Positions 48,016 through 57,384 of a stretch of 64,000 nt of DNA are shown here, one piece after another. Below the pieces are notes generated by a model. It had not been told where the DNA came from. It saw nothing but the letters and a program-made list of their open reading frames with translations, and searched no databases. Each line of letters opens with the position of its first letter. The stretch's first letter is position 1. Origin of the DNA: Chryseobacterium glaciei (GTDB lineage: Bacteria; Bacteroidota; Bacteroidia; Flavobacteriales; Weeksellaceae); NCBI RefSeq assembly GCF_001648155.1, contig NZ_CP015199.1, positions 4,411,001-4,475,000 of the forward strand, in the 5' to 3' direction. The position numbers and the translations under genes are program-made.

Positions 48016-50862
48016 ATGCAACAACAATATAAAATACTCGGAATGACCTGTTCCGGTTGTCAGAAAAAAATATCAGAAAAGCTAAACAGCCTTGATGATA
48101 TTAAAGCTGATATCAATCTGGAAAATAGTACGGCAACTATTATTTCCGATAACGAAATAGAACTTTCTACTTTAAATAAAGTGTTAGAAGAAATTGGAAA
48201 TTACAAACTAGAAGATCCAAACAACCCTGACAAAGCTTTTATAAAACCTCAAGACCGAGTTTCCCCATCTTCGGTATATTATTGTCCGATGGAATGTGAA
48301 GGCGATAAAGTATATTTCAAACAAGGAAAAAGATGCCCCGATTGCAATATGTACCTTGTCCCAATCGAGGAAAAATTAGCAAAAGACCCAAATCATAAAC
48401 CAACTTACTCTTCTACCAACTTACCAGGAAATTTCAAAGATAATATTGGAAAATACTATTGCCCAATGTTCTGCGAAAGTGATAAAGTATATGACGAAAA
48501 AGTTGATTGCCCTGTTTGTAACATGCATTTGGAGGAAATTACAGAAGATTTAGTTAAAAATTCAACCTCGCATACACATTCTCATTCCCACAATCACAGT
48601 CATCATCATGAAGCTCCGAAAGTTACCGATGAAATGGCTGGTAAATATTTTTGTCCAATGTATTGTGAGGGCGACAAAGTTTATGACAGCAATGTTGGTT
48701 GTCCCGTTTGTGGAATGGATTTAGTAAAATATCCCGAAAAGAAAATTGCAAAATACACCTGTCCAATGCATCCTGAAATTATCCGTGATGAACCCGGAGA
48801 TTGTCCAATCTGCGGGATGGATCTGGTAAGAATGCCCGATACACATGTTGAAGAAGAAGATGAAACCTACAATATTTTAAAACGTAAATTCATTATTTCT
48901 CTGGCTTTTACCATTCCTGTTTTCATTCTTTCTATGGGTGGAATGTTCATTAATTTCCCCTTTTCTCATCAAATTCAGGGAATTATTGAACTAATTTTAA
49001 CGCTTCCTGTTCTGTTTTATTCAGGTTGGTTTTTAATGAAAAGAGGTTACATCTCGTTCAAAACATGGAATTTAAACATGTTCAGTTTAATCGTTTTAGG
49101 CGTTGCTGCAGCATTTATTTTCAGTATTGTAGCTTTAGTATTACCTGATATTATGCCGCATGAAATCCGAGGTCACAATCATGAAATTCCGTTATATTTT
49201 GAAGCAGTTACCGTTATTTTAACGCTTGTTATTTTAGGACAGTTAATGGAAGCTGCTGCACATAAAAAAACAGGAAATGCTATTCGGGAATTAATGAATC
49301 TTTCTCCTGATGAAGCCAATTTGATGGTAAATGATGAGGATAAAAAGGTTTTGCTTTCTCAGGTTAAAATAGGAGATTTATTAAAAGTAAAACCAGGCGA
49401 AAAAATTCCTGTTGACGGAAAAATTACCGAAGGAAATTCTATTGTAGACGAAAGTATGATCACGGGAGAACCTATTCCTGTTGAAAAAACGGTAAATGAC
49501 AGAGTATCTTCAGGAACGATTAACGGAAATCAGGTTTTAATTATGAAAGCTGAAAAAGTGGGTGATGAAACGTTGCTTTCACAAATCATTAAAATGGTTA
49601 ATGATGCAAGCCGAAGCAAAGCTCCTATTCAAAAATTAACCGATAAAGTAGCTAAAGTATTTGTTCCTGCTGTTATTTTGATCGCCGTTCTTACGTTCAT
49701 TTTGTGGCAGTTTTTCGGTCCGGAAGGTCAAAAAACATTGTTTGCTTTTGTGAATGCCGTTGCGGTTTTAATTGTAGCTTGTCCGTGTGCTTTAGGCCTC
49801 GCAACACCGATGTCTTTGATGGTCGGAATTGGTAAAGGAGCAAAAAATGGTATCTTAATTAAAAATGCCGAAGCACTTGAACAAATGAATAAAGTAAACG
49901 TTTTAATTACCGATAAAACAGGAACTTTAACGGAAGGAAAACCGTCAGTAGAATATATTGAAACCGTGAACAATGAAGATAAAAATCAACTCCTGAAATT
50001 AGCTTTTTCATTGAATCAAAATTCAGAACACCCACTTTCGAATGCTGTAATTAAAAAAGCAAAAGAACAAAACATTAAGGCTGAAAAAGTACAGCAATTT
50101 GAAAACATTTCAGGGAAAGGAGTGAAAGGAAACATCAACGGAAAAACGATTTATCTCGGAAATGAAACACTGTTAACTTCAAATCAAATTATAATTCCTG
50201 AAAATCTAAAACAGAAAGCAATTGAAGTGCAATCAAAAGCACATACAATTTCTTATGTTGCTGAGGGTAATTCAGTCTTAGGGTTCATAAGTTTTACGGA
50301 TAAAATTAAAGAAAGTTCTAAAAAAGCAGTTCAGCAATTGATTAGTGAAGGCATTGATATTATGATGATGACGGGCGATAACGAACACACTGCAAAAGCT
50401 GTTGCTGATGAATTGGGGATCAAACATTTTAAAGCTAACTGTCTTCCTGAAGATAAATTAAATGAAGTAAAAAAGCTTCAAAAAGAAGGTAAAATCGTAG
50501 CCATGACCGGCGATGGAATCAACGACTCCCCTGCTTTAGCACAAGCCAATATCGGGATCGCCATGGGAACCGGAACTGATGTAGCCATCGAAAGTTCTGA
50601 AATTACCTTACTAAAAGGAGATCTTCTTGGAGTAGCACAGGCAAAATTATTAAGCGAAAAATTATTGAAAAACATTAAGGAAAACCTATTCTTTGCTTTC
50701 ATCTATAACGTCTTGGGAGTTCCGATTGCGGCAGGATTATTGTATCCATTTTTTGGAATTTTATTATCACCGATGATCGCGGCAGCGGCAATGAGTTTCA
50801 GTTCATTATCTGTGATCTTAAATTCATTGCGCCTGAATTCGGTTGATTTGGAGATTGAATAA
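48016..50862 (+). CDS. Heavy-metal (copper-type) P1B-ATPase with HMA and four Cys-rich modules
   Basis: This 948-residue protein begins with an HMA domain ([10 protein letters not shown]). Residues 88-117, 147-174, 211-240 and 247-274 are four heavy-metal-binding modules of CPM-C/H...CP-C-M type, with a His-rich stretch ([14 protein letters not shown]) at 185-199. The ATPase core has a CPC motif ([12 protein letters not shown], about residue 588), [11 protein letters not shown] with the phosphorylated Asp at about 633, and [18 protein letters not shown] and the following helix signatures are typical of Cu+ exporters; ATPase of the CopA type is the most likely role, but silver or lead transport cannot be excluded. 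An upstream HMA-AraC protein is the candidate regulator. Confidence 0.93.
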   Translation: MQQQYKILGMTCSGCQKKISEKLNSLDDIKADINLENSTATIISDNEIELSTLNKVLEEIGNYKLEDPNNPDKAFIKPQDRVSPSSVYYCPMECEGDKVYFKQGKRCPDCNMYLVPIEEKLAKDPNHKPTYSSTNLPGNFKDNIGKYYCPMFCESDKVYDEKVDCPVCNMHLEEITEDLVKNSTSHTHSHSHNHSHHHEAPKVTDEMAGKYFCPMYCEGDKVYDSNVGCPVCGMDLVKYPEKKIAKYTCPMHPEIIRDEPGDCPICGMDLVRMPDTHVEEEDETYNILKRKFIISLAFTIPVFILSMGGMFINFPFSHQIQGIIELILTLPVLFYSGWFLMKRGYISFKTWNLNMFSLIVLGVAAAFIFSIVALVLPDIMPHEIRGHNHEIPLYFEAVTVILTLVILGQLMEAAAHKKTGNAIRELMNLSPDEANLMVNDEDKKVLLSQVKIGDLLKVKPGEKIPVDGKITEGNSIVDESMITGEPIPVEKTVNDRVSSGTINGNQVLIMKAEKVGDETLLSQIIKMVNDASRSKAPIQKLTDKVAKVFVPAVILIAVLTFILWQFFGPEGQKTLFAFVNAVAVLIVACPCALGLATPMSLMVGIGKGAKNGILIKNAEALEQMNKVNVLITDKTGTLTEGKPSVEYIETVNNEDKNQLLKLAFSLNQNSEHPLSNAVIKKAKEQNIKAEKVQQFENISGKGVKGNINGKTIYLGNETLLTSNQIIIPENLKQKAIEVQSKAHTISYVAEGNSVLGFISFTDKIKESSKKAVQQLISEGIDIMMMTGDNEHTAKAVADELGIKHFKANCLPEDKLNEVKKLQKEGKIVAMTGDGINDSPALAQANIGIAMGTGTDVAIESSEITLLKGDLLGVAQAKLLSEKLLKNIKENLFFAFIYNVLGVPIAAGLLYPFFGILLSPMIAAAAMSFSSLSVILNSLRLNSVDLEIE

Positions 50863-50874
50863 TTTTTAATTCTT

Positions 50875-50917
50875 TCGCAGATTTTAATTTTATAAACAAT
50901 TGAATATAAATCTGCGA
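50875..50917. repeat. Inverted repeat after the P-ATPase gene
   Basis: TCGCAGATTTTA (50875-50886) pairs with TAAATCTGCGA (50907-50917). The CGCAGAT core also occurs in the GLPGLI-gene terminator at 57219-57259. Confidence 0.45.
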
Positions 50918-50944
50918 GAGAAATAAAGTTTTCACATCAATAGG

Positions 50945-50996
50945 AATGGGCTTTAGCCCATTTAGAAAATATATTCAATCAATTGGCTTTAGCCAA
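50945..50996. repeat. Pair of GGCTTTAGCC micro-palindromes
   Basis: AATGGGCT-TT-AGCCCATT (50945-50962) and TTGGCT-TT-AGCCAA (50983-50996) are two short self-complementary units 21 bp apart. Such GGCTTTAGCC units are typical REP-like sequences in Chryseobacterium-type genomes. They lie between the ATPase and DUF72 genes. Confidence 0.6.
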
Positions 50997-51025
50997 AACT
51001 TAAAATATTTAATACATTTCTAAAT

Positions 51026-51754
51026 ATGAAAAAAGAGAATCTTTATATTGGCTGTTCAGGGTTTTACAATGCAGATTGGAAAGGATCTTTATACCCAGAA
51101 GATGCCAAAAATAAAGACTTTCTTACCATATATTCTCAAACATTTAATTGTGTTGAAATCAACTCTACTTTTTACAGAAAACCAACTGCAAAAACACTTA
51201 TCAAATGGTTTGATGAAACTCCTGATGACTTTAAATTTTTCATTAAAATTCCAAAAGTAATTTCGCACGAAAAACGATTGAAAGATTGTAAAGAAGAAAT
51301 TTCAGAATTTTGTAACCACATTCAAACCAATTTAAAGGAAAAACTTTCAGGATTTCTGTATCAGTTTCCACCTTCTTTTAAAAATACTCAGGAAAATATT
51401 GATTTAATTTTAAATACTATTGATTTCAACTTTTTAAATGTCATTGAATTCCGTCATGAATCTTGGTGGACAAAGGAAGTTTTTGACATCTTAAAAGAAA
51501 AAGACATCGTTTTTTCCGGAGTAAGCTTTCCTGGAAATTTGCCGGAAGATTTTATTATTAATCATTCTGAAATATTATATTACCGACTCCATGGAAAACC
51601 TGTCCTTTATAAGTCGGAATATTCAGAAGAATTTCTTAATTATTTAGCTGATAAAATTAGAAAATCGCAACATAAAATATTTATATTTTTCAATAATACC
51701 TGGGGAACTGCTGCAATTCATAATTCGCTGTATTTGAAAAAAATTCTGGAATAA
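51026..51754 (+). CDS. DUF72 (YecE-like) protein
   Basis: This 242-residue protein begins LYIGCSGFYNADWKGSLYPED and continues with NCVEINSTFYRKPTAKTL and EFRHESWWTKEVFDIL. The pattern (G-S-G-F, E-x-N-x-T-F-Y, F-x-IK-P, E-F-R-H-x-S-W) is that of the DUF72/YecE TIM-barrel family. Its biochemical role is not established; the barrel resembles sugar isomerases/endonuclease IV. It is a single gene. Confidence 0.85.
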   Translation: MKKENLYIGCSGFYNADWKGSLYPEDAKNKDFLTIYSQTFNCVEINSTFYRKPTAKTLIKWFDETPDDFKFFIKIPKVISHEKRLKDCKEEISEFCNHIQTNLKEKLSGFLYQFPPSFKNTQENIDLILNTIDFNFLNVIEFRHESWWTKEVFDILKEKDIVFSGVSFPGNLPEDFIINHSEILYYRLHGKPVLYKSEYSEEFLNYLADKIRKSQHKIFIFFNNTWGTAAIHNSLYLKKILE

Positions 51755-51883
51755 AAACCAGTTAAAAAAAATAAATTAAAAAATCATTAAAAAGTGAAAT
51801 TTTAAGTAAAAATGGCATATAATTTGTTAACATTAACTTGAAAAATTTAACAGTTTTTAACAATTTAATTTCCATTTACTTTT

Positions 51884-52750
51884 ATGAAAAAAAACTTTGC
51901 GGAAAAGTCTAAAAACGGGACTTTTCTTGGGATGCTTGCATTGATGAGTGCAACTTCGTTTTTATTTAACAGCTGTGATCAGCAAAATGACAAGAAAAAA
52001 TCTGAAAAAACGATTTCCACTGTCCATCCCGTCGCAAAGATAGTCCCCCAAATTGATAATGAAGAAGTTCCTTCAGACAAAAGGGTTATTTATCTTACCT
52101 TCGATGATGGCCCTAATCAGGGAACTGAAAATCTTCTGAGAATTTTAAATAAAAGAAATGTATGCGCCACCGCTTTCCTCGTTGGGCAACATGCTTATGG
52201 AAGCAAAAAACAAAAGGACGGTCTTGAGCTATTAAAAAACGATCCTTTGGTTGAACTGGCCAATCACAGTTACACCCACGCACACAATAAATACACAGAT
52301 TTTTATAGAAATCCTGAAGCCGTAGTTCGTGATTTTGACATTGCAAAAGACAGTTTAAGACTAACCGATAAAATTGCAAGAACTCCCGGAAGAAATATCT
52401 GGAGACTTAATAATATCACCGCTACAGATCTAAAAAGCTCTGCTCTGGCTGCAAACAGTCTGCAAAAAGCCGGATATAAAGTCATCGGTTGGGATTTGGA
52501 ATGGAAACCTACAAATAATATGGCTCTAAAAGGAAACCATCAGACAATGCTAAAAAAAGTTGACAGTATTTTCTTTAATGATCTTGAAAAAACATCAAGA
52601 CATTTGGTTTTTCTTACGCATGATCAATATTTAACTGATGCAGATTCTATTGATGAGCTTGACCTTTTTATCGAAAAGCTTCAGAAAACCAACAGATTTG
52701 TTTTCAGGAAAATATCTGCTTATCCGAAGATTAATGAGATTTTGAATTAA
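51884..52750 (+). CDS. Polysaccharide deacetylase family lipoprotein
   Basis: This 288-residue protein has a type II signal peptide with lipobox LFNSC (Cys31), so it is a lipoprotein. The NodB-like deacetylase domain begins VIYLTFDDGPNQGTENLLRI, followed by ELANHSYTHAHNKY with two metal-binding histidines. The downstream motifs are looser (PGRNIWRL, WDLEW, HDQYLTDADS). It is predicted to remove acetyl or similar groups from a cell-envelope or extracellular polysaccharide. The upstream region has several repeated TTAAC motifs. Confidence 0.85.
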   Translation: MKKNFAEKSKNGTFLGMLALMSATSFLFNSCDQQNDKKKSEKTISTVHPVAKIVPQIDNEEVPSDKRVIYLTFDDGPNQGTENLLRILNKRNVCATAFLVGQHAYGSKKQKDGLELLKNDPLVELANHSYTHAHNKYTDFYRNPEAVVRDFDIAKDSLRLTDKIARTPGRNIWRLNNITATDLKSSALAANSLQKAGYKVIGWDLEWKPTNNMALKGNHQTMLKKVDSIFFNDLEKTSRHLVFLTHDQYLTDADSIDELDLFIEKLQKTNRFVFRKISAYPKINEILN

Positions 52751-52759
52751 ATTTTTTCT

Positions 52760-52860
52760 CCCACTGATTACACAGATTTTCACAGATGTTTATGTTATAT
52801 TTTCTAATTTTTAAATTGAATTATATGCAATCATCTGTGAAAATCTGTGTAATCAGTGGG
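52760..52860. repeat. 29-bp perfect inverted repeat
   Basis: The arms 52760-52788 and 52832-52860 are perfectly complementary over 29 bp, separated by a 43-bp AT-rich loop. No ORF. It is located between the deacetylase and YggS genes and could form a long hairpin; it belongs to the dispersed palindromic class (ACACAGATTTTCACAGATG). Confidence 0.75.
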
Positions 52861-52922
52861 ATTCTAATTTTAAATTCAATATTCACTAGTTTTTTGCTTT
52901 TAAAATTCAGAAATTTGCAATT

Positions 52923-53582
52923 ATGAGCATTACAGAAAACTATCATATTATAAAAAATCAACTTCCCTCAACTGTACAGTTGGTTGCAGTTTCAAAGACA
53001 CACCCTGTTTCAGCGATTCAGGAGGTTTATGATCTTGGACAAAGAGTTTTTGGAGAAAATAAAGTTCAGGAATTATTGGAGAAATATCCCCTACTTCCAA
53101 AAGATATTGAATGGCATCTGATCGGGCATTTACAGACCAATAAAGTAAAATATATTGCTGAGTTTATTGATACCATTCAAAGTGTTGATTCTGAGAAGTT
53201 ATTAGCAGAAATTAATAAGGAAGTAGGAAAACATAACCGCAAAATCAAAGTTCTTTTACAAGTAAAAATTGCGGCAGAAGACACCAAATTTGGGCTTGAA
53301 ATTACAGAAGCTAAGGATTTATTTGAAAAATATATTAATGGAGATTTTCCAAATATCGAAATCACAGGTTTAATGGGAATGGCAACGTTCACAGACGACC
53401 TAGAGCAGGTAAAAAAGGAATTTTTAATACTGAAAAAAGTTTTTAATGAATTAAATCAACTAAAAAAACTAGAAACATTATCAATGGGAATGAGTGATGA
53501 TTTCCCGACAGCCATTGAATGCGGTGCTAATTCTGTGAGGGTTGGATCGGCTATTTTCGGAAGGAGAGATTATTCAAAATAG
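52923..53582 (+). CDS. YggS family PLP-binding protein
   Basis: This 219-residue TIM-barrel protein has the PLP-lysine motif LVAVSKTHPVSAIQ (Lys at about residue 25) and the family motifs VFGENKVQELLEK, WHLIGHLQTNKVK, GLMGMATFTDD and LSMGMSDDFPTAIECGAN. YggS/PLPBP proteins balance PLP and amino-acid pools. It stands just before the sigma-54 response regulator (56 bp gap), so the two could be transcribed together, although the regulator also has its own promoter. Confidence 0.93.
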   Translation: MSITENYHIIKNQLPSTVQLVAVSKTHPVSAIQEVYDLGQRVFGENKVQELLEKYPLLPKDIEWHLIGHLQTNKVKYIAEFIDTIQSVDSEKLLAEINKEVGKHNRKIKVLLQVKIAAEDTKFGLEITEAKDLFEKYINGDFPNIEITGLMGMATFTDDLEQVKKEFLILKKVFNELNQLKKLETLSMGMSDDFPTAIECGANSVRVGSAIFGRRDYSK

Positions 53583-53599
53583 AAGATTTAGGTACAGTT

Positions 53600-53633
53600 T
53601 TTGCTAATAATTCAATCAAAAAAATTAAATTTG
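53600..53633 (+). promoter_or_regulatory. Promoter of sigma-54 response regulator, near-leaderless
   Basis: TTTG (53600-53603), 22-bp spacer, TAAATTTG (53626-53633); the ATG at 53639 begins 5 nt after the -7 element, so the leader is very short or absent. Confidence 0.6.
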
Positions 53634-53638
53634 CAACT

Positions 53639-54823
53639 ATGCAAAAAATCCTTATTGTAGAAGACGAAAAAGCAATCTCCGGAGTACTTCACAGTATTCT
53701 TTCGGATGAACTTACCAATTATGAATTTGTAATCGCCGAAGATGGTTTAGAAGGCTATAAGCAAGTAGAAAAAGAAGATTTCGCGCTGGTGATTTCGGAT
53801 ATTAAAATGCCAAAACTTTCAGGTACAGAACTTTTAAAGCAAAGTTTGGCTTTGAAACCTGAAACTACTTTTATCATGATCTCAGGGCACGCAGACATTG
53901 ATTCTGCGGTTTCTTGTTTAAGGGATGGTGCATACGACTTCATTTCTAAACCCATTGACATCAACCGTTTGATTACAAGCGTAAAAAATGCCTTGGTTAA
54001 AGAAACTTTGAAGAAAGAAAATAAAAATCTTCAAACTGAAAATAAAACTTTAAAGAAAAAAGTTAACAAAAAGTATCAAATGATCGGTCAGTCTGCCGGA
54101 TTACAGAAGATCCAGGATATGATCGAAAAGGTAGCTGTATCTGATGCAAGAGTATTGATCACAGGTCCCAACGGTGCCGGAAAAGAATTGGTAGCTCACG
54201 CTATTCACAATCAAAGTGAAAGAGCAAGAGGGCCAATGATTGAAGTTAACTGTGCTGCAATTCCCTCAGAATTAATTGAATCTGAACTTTTCGGACACGT
54301 TAAAGGTTCGTTTACAGGAGCTATTAAAGATAAGCAGGGAAAATTCGAACAAGCTACTGGCGGTACGATTTTCTTAGATGAGATCGGAGACATGAGTTTG
54401 ATCGCTCAGGCTAAGGTTTTAAGAGCCTTACAGGAAAGTAAAGTTTCTCCTGTTGGAAGCGACAAGGAAATAAAAGTTGATGTGAGAGTTCTTGCAGCAA
54501 CGAATAAAAATATGCAGAAGGAAATTGAAGAAGGAAAATTCAGAGAAGATCTTTACCACAGACTTTCTGTGATTGAGATCTATGTTCCGCCATTGGATGA
54601 GAGAAAAGAGGATATCAAATTATTGGTAGACCATTTTTCGGCTATGATCTCTGAAGAGCACGGTACCGCTTTGAAAAAATTCGATGATAAAGCTATTGAA
54701 GCATTAAAAGCCCTTTCTTGGACTGGGAATATCAGAGAATTGAGAAATGTTGTGGAAAGATTAATTATTCTTGGTGGAGCTACTGTTTCCGAAGAGGATG
54801 TTGCAAGTTTTGTAAGGAAATAA
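53639..54823 (+). CDS. Sigma-54-dependent response regulator without C-terminal HTH
   Basis: The protein has 394 residues. A receiver domain (1-120) has Asp54 in ISDIKMP and Lys104 in FISKPID. A coiled-coil linker (about 118-145) precedes the AAA+ domain (about 148-380) with Walker A GPNGAGKE (176-183), the loop GSFTGA (223-228; normally GAFTGA), Walker B GTIFLDEIGD and the arginine finger region REDLYHRL. The sensor II GNIRELRN is followed by only about 20 residues, so the usual Fis-type HTH is missing. Such proteins contact sigma-54 holoenzyme without specific DNA binding. Confidence 0.93.
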   Translation: MQKILIVEDEKAISGVLHSILSDELTNYEFVIAEDGLEGYKQVEKEDFALVISDIKMPKLSGTELLKQSLALKPETTFIMISGHADIDSAVSCLRDGAYDFISKPIDINRLITSVKNALVKETLKKENKNLQTENKTLKKKVNKKYQMIGQSAGLQKIQDMIEKVAVSDARVLITGPNGAGKELVAHAIHNQSERARGPMIEVNCAAIPSELIESELFGHVKGSFTGAIKDKQGKFEQATGGTIFLDEIGDMSLIAQAKVLRALQESKVSPVGSDKEIKVDVRVLAATNKNMQKEIEEGKFREDLYHRLSVIEIYVPPLDERKEDIKLLVDHFSAMISEEHGTALKKFDDKAIEALKALSWTGNIRELRNVVERLIILGGATVSEEDVASFVRK

Positions 54824-54849
54824 TTTAATTATTATTTTAAATATATTAA

Positions 54850-54886
54850 AAATTGCAGTATCATATGTTACTGCAATTTTTTTTGT
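54850..54886 (+). terminator. Terminator of sigma-54 response regulator gene
   Basis: AAATTGCAGTA (54850-54860) pairs with TACTGCAATTT (54869-54879), followed by T8. Confidence 0.85.
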
Positions 54887-54936
54887 TTTTAACCACAAGA
54901 AAAATTTGATTAAAACTATATGAATTATAAACTATT

Positions 54937-56298
54937 ATGAAATTTTTAGATAAAAAATATACAAAAGAATGCCTCACTTTGGCTCTTCCTGTGATGTTGA
55001 CGCAGGTAGGGCAAGTCTCGGTGAATCTGTTCGACAATATTATTGTCGGAAAATTATTAGGAGCCGACGCATTAGCTTCGGTATCTCTAGGAAATGCGGT
55101 ATTTTTCTCAATGTTTGTATTGGCGTTGGGATTTTCTTTTGCGATTCCGCCATTGGTTTCGGAGGCGCAGTCTAAAGGAGATCACAAAACAATTAATTCC
55201 GTTTTCAGTCACGGATTTGTTATCAATATGACTGTAGGAATCATTTTGATGGGTGTCCTGCTTTTGGGACTTCCTCTACTCTATCATTCAGGTCAGCCGG
55301 CAAAGATTGTTCCTGATACGGTTGATTTCTTAGGAATTATGGCAATAAGTATCGTTCCTTTCATGGCTTTTCAGACATTGAGAGAGGTTTCCGAAGGATT
55401 ATCTTATACGATTGGAGTTACCAAAGCGACCATCATCGCGAATGTCATTAACATTGTTTTGAATTATGTTTTCATTAAAGGACTTTGGATCTTCCCTGAA
55501 ATGGGTGTAAAAGGTTCCGCATTAGCGAGTTTAATTGCCAGAATTTTCATGGTGGTTTTCTTGTACTATGTGCTTTTAAAAGAGAAGAAAACAAGACAAT
55601 ACATTAAAGATTTTTCGTTAAAAATTCAAGTTTTCACGAAAGCGATGTTTGAAAAAATGGTAAGATTGGGTTTCCCAACAGCTTTACAAATGTTCTTTGA
55701 AGTAACGGCTTTTGCAGGAGCAGCTTTTATTTGCGGATTGATTTCTGCTCATGACATCGCTTCTCATCAGATTGCGTTGAGTATGGCTTCCTTTACCTTT
55801 AATTTATGTATCGGATTCAGTGTTGCTTCAACCGTGATGATCGGTAAAAAACTAGGTGAACAAAATTTTGTTGAACTAAGAAAAGTCGGCATCAATAACC
55901 TGAAAATTGCCTTTATTTTCATGTGTATTTGTGGAGTCATTTTCATCATTGGTAAAGATATACTTCCAACTTTCTTCACTAAAAAAGAAGAAGTTGAAGT
56001 GATTCAGTTAGCTTCAAAATTAATGATTATTGCTGCTTTATTCCAGCTTTCGGACGGAGTTCAGGTAACGGCATTAGGAATGTTGAGAGGTTTGCAGGAT
56101 GTTAAAATCCCATCTATTTATACGTTTATTGCGTATTGGGTGATTACCATTCCTCTAGGTTATTTCCTTTGTGTAACGATGGAAATGGGAGCTTTCGGAA
56201 TGTGGATCGCCTTAGGATTAGGATTAACGATTTCTGCCGTGATGCTCGTCAAACGATTTTTAAATATGTCTGCGAAAAGAGTGAAGCAGAATGCATAA
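54937..56298 (+). CDS. MATE family multidrug/Na+ efflux transporter
   Basis: This 453-residue protein has about twelve membrane helices in two MATE repeats. Recognisable segments are LTLALPVMLTQVGQVSVNLFDNIIVGKLLGA at the start of helix 1, ASVSLGNAVFF, and in the second half RLGFPTALQMFFEVTAF and HQIALSMASFTFNLCIGFS. MATE pumps export drugs or cationic metabolites coupled to Na+ or H+. It is a single gene with a terminator on each side. Confidence 0.93.
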   Translation: MKFLDKKYTKECLTLALPVMLTQVGQVSVNLFDNIIVGKLLGADALASVSLGNAVFFSMFVLALGFSFAIPPLVSEAQSKGDHKTINSVFSHGFVINMTVGIILMGVLLLGLPLLYHSGQPAKIVPDTVDFLGIMAISIVPFMAFQTLREVSEGLSYTIGVTKATIIANVINIVLNYVFIKGLWIFPEMGVKGSALASLIARIFMVVFLYYVLLKEKKTRQYIKDFSLKIQVFTKAMFEKMVRLGFPTALQMFFEVTAFAGAAFICGLISAHDIASHQIALSMASFTFNLCIGFSVASTVMIGKKLGEQNFVELRKVGINNLKIAFIFMCICGVIFIIGKDILPTFFTKKEEVEVIQLASKLMIIAALFQLSDGVQVTALGMLRGLQDVKIPSIYTFIAYWVITIPLGYFLCVTMEMGAFGMWIALGLGLTISAVMLVKRFLNMSAKRVKQNA

Positions 56299-56315
56299 TT
56301 AAATAATAAATTGCT

Positions 56316-56358
56316 AAAAAAGCTACGCAAGGTCTAAGACTTTCCGTAGCTTTTTTTA
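56316..56358 (+). terminator. Terminator of MATE gene
   Basis: AAAAAAGCTACG (56316-56327) pairs with CGTAGCTTTTTT (56345-56356). Confidence 0.8.
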
Positions 56359-56388
56359 TTTTTGTCCACTTATTACAATTAATAAAAA

Positions 56389-57216
56389 ATGAAAAAATTG
56401 ATATTCCTGCTGGCTTTATATGCAGGTTCATTGTACCAATCACAAACCAACCGATTTATTTATGAGCTTCAGTCCAGAAAAGAGACTTCCGAAGAGTATA
56501 GAAAAACCTTCATGAATCTTGATATCAGCCCCAAATCAGTGAAATTTTATGATACTAAATTTGCTGAGTATGATTCTATAAACAAAGCAAGAAACCAAGA
56601 AATTTCTCATTATAGTACAAAAACAGATCAGGTTATCGAAAGGGCTCCCAATTCTTTTCAAAATAAATGGTACCGTGATTTTTTTGAATATTTCGTTGTA
56701 AAAACCAACGATGAAATGAAGTGGAAAGTTCTTCAGGAAACTCAAGAATATAATGGTTACAAATTGCAGAAAGCAACAACCGATTTTGGTGGAAGAACAT
56801 GGGATGCATGGTTTTCCAATGAAGTTAATATCAAAGAAGGTCCTTATAAATTCCGAGGACTTCCCGGGCTTATTTTTATTCTGGAAGACGCTGATAAAAA
56901 TTTCACCTATAAGCTGGTTAGTAACAAAAAGCTAGATATTAATTATGACACTCATCAATTTGTAGAGACTCACTATGGCAAACCAGCGATTCCTATTTCC
57001 AATAAAAAATTTAATACCTACGTTGAAGATATTTATGAGAATCCAACAAGAATGCTTTCAGAAGGTATAAAAAACGGACAGAAAGCTACATTTAAAAATG
57101 AAAGTATAGAATCTATTGAAGAACTCAATAAAAAAAGAGGAATGCTTCAAAATGGGATAAAAAACCGTTACATCTATATTGAAAAGGATAAAGAACCTAT
57201 ATTTAAAAGCAATTAA
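56389..57216 (+). CDS. GLPGLI family exported protein
   Basis: This 275-residue protein has a signal peptide (MKKLIFLLALYAGSLYQ) and the defining motif FRGLPGLIFILED at about residue 158, which gives the family its name. GLPGLI proteins are restricted mainly to Bacteroidota, with porin-like or unknown roles. It is a single gene between the MATE and the Crp/Fnr duplicate. The C-terminus (RYIYIEKDKEPIFKSN) has no barrel-type Phe. Confidence 0.85.
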   Translation: MKKLIFLLALYAGSLYQSQTNRFIYELQSRKETSEEYRKTFMNLDISPKSVKFYDTKFAEYDSINKARNQEISHYSTKTDQVIERAPNSFQNKWYRDFFEYFVVKTNDEMKWKVLQETQEYNGYKLQKATTDFGGRTWDAWFSNEVNIKEGPYKFRGLPGLIFILEDADKNFTYKLVSNKKLDINYDTHQFVETHYGKPAIPISNKKFNTYVEDIYENPTRMLSEGIKNGQKATFKNESIESIEELNKKRGMLQNGIKNRYIYIEKDKEPIFKSN

Positions 57217-57218
57217 TT

Positions 57219-57259
57219 AAAAAATCTGCGTAAAGTCTTGTACATCACGCAGATTTTTT
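57219..57259. terminator. Terminator after GLPGLI gene
   Basis: AAAAAATCTGCGT (57219-57231) pairs with ACGCAGATTTTTT (57247-57259), two bases after the stop. Strong stem with T-run. Confidence 0.8.
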
Positions 57260-57260
57260 A

Positions 57261-57371
57261 TTATTTCAAATTCTTAAAGGCTTTATTTAAACTCCTCACT
57301 TTAATTACAAAATAAGCGATCATATCTTCTTTTGAGACTTTTATCTATTTTCATTTTAACTTGAGAAGCTG
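57261..57371 (-). pseudogene. Decayed duplicate of Crp/Fnr C-terminal HTH
   Basis: Read on the minus strand this 111-bp segment gives QLLKLK-stop-K-stop-IKVSKEDMIAYFVIK, then VRSLNKAFKNLK and an in-frame TAA. It aligns residue by residue with the C-terminus of the adjacent Crp/Fnr protein (QLLDLKSKEMEISKEDMATY, LGITVRSLSKALKEIK). Two stops and the missing N-terminal domain show decay. It lies immediately downstream of the intact gene on the same strand. Confidence 0.8.
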
Positions 57372-57384
57372 AAAATTACATTAA

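Noticed and set aside
50945..50996. Transcription terminator of the P-type ATPase gene
   Set aside because: The stems are short and lack a T-run; the paired GGCTTTAGCC units fit a repeat better.
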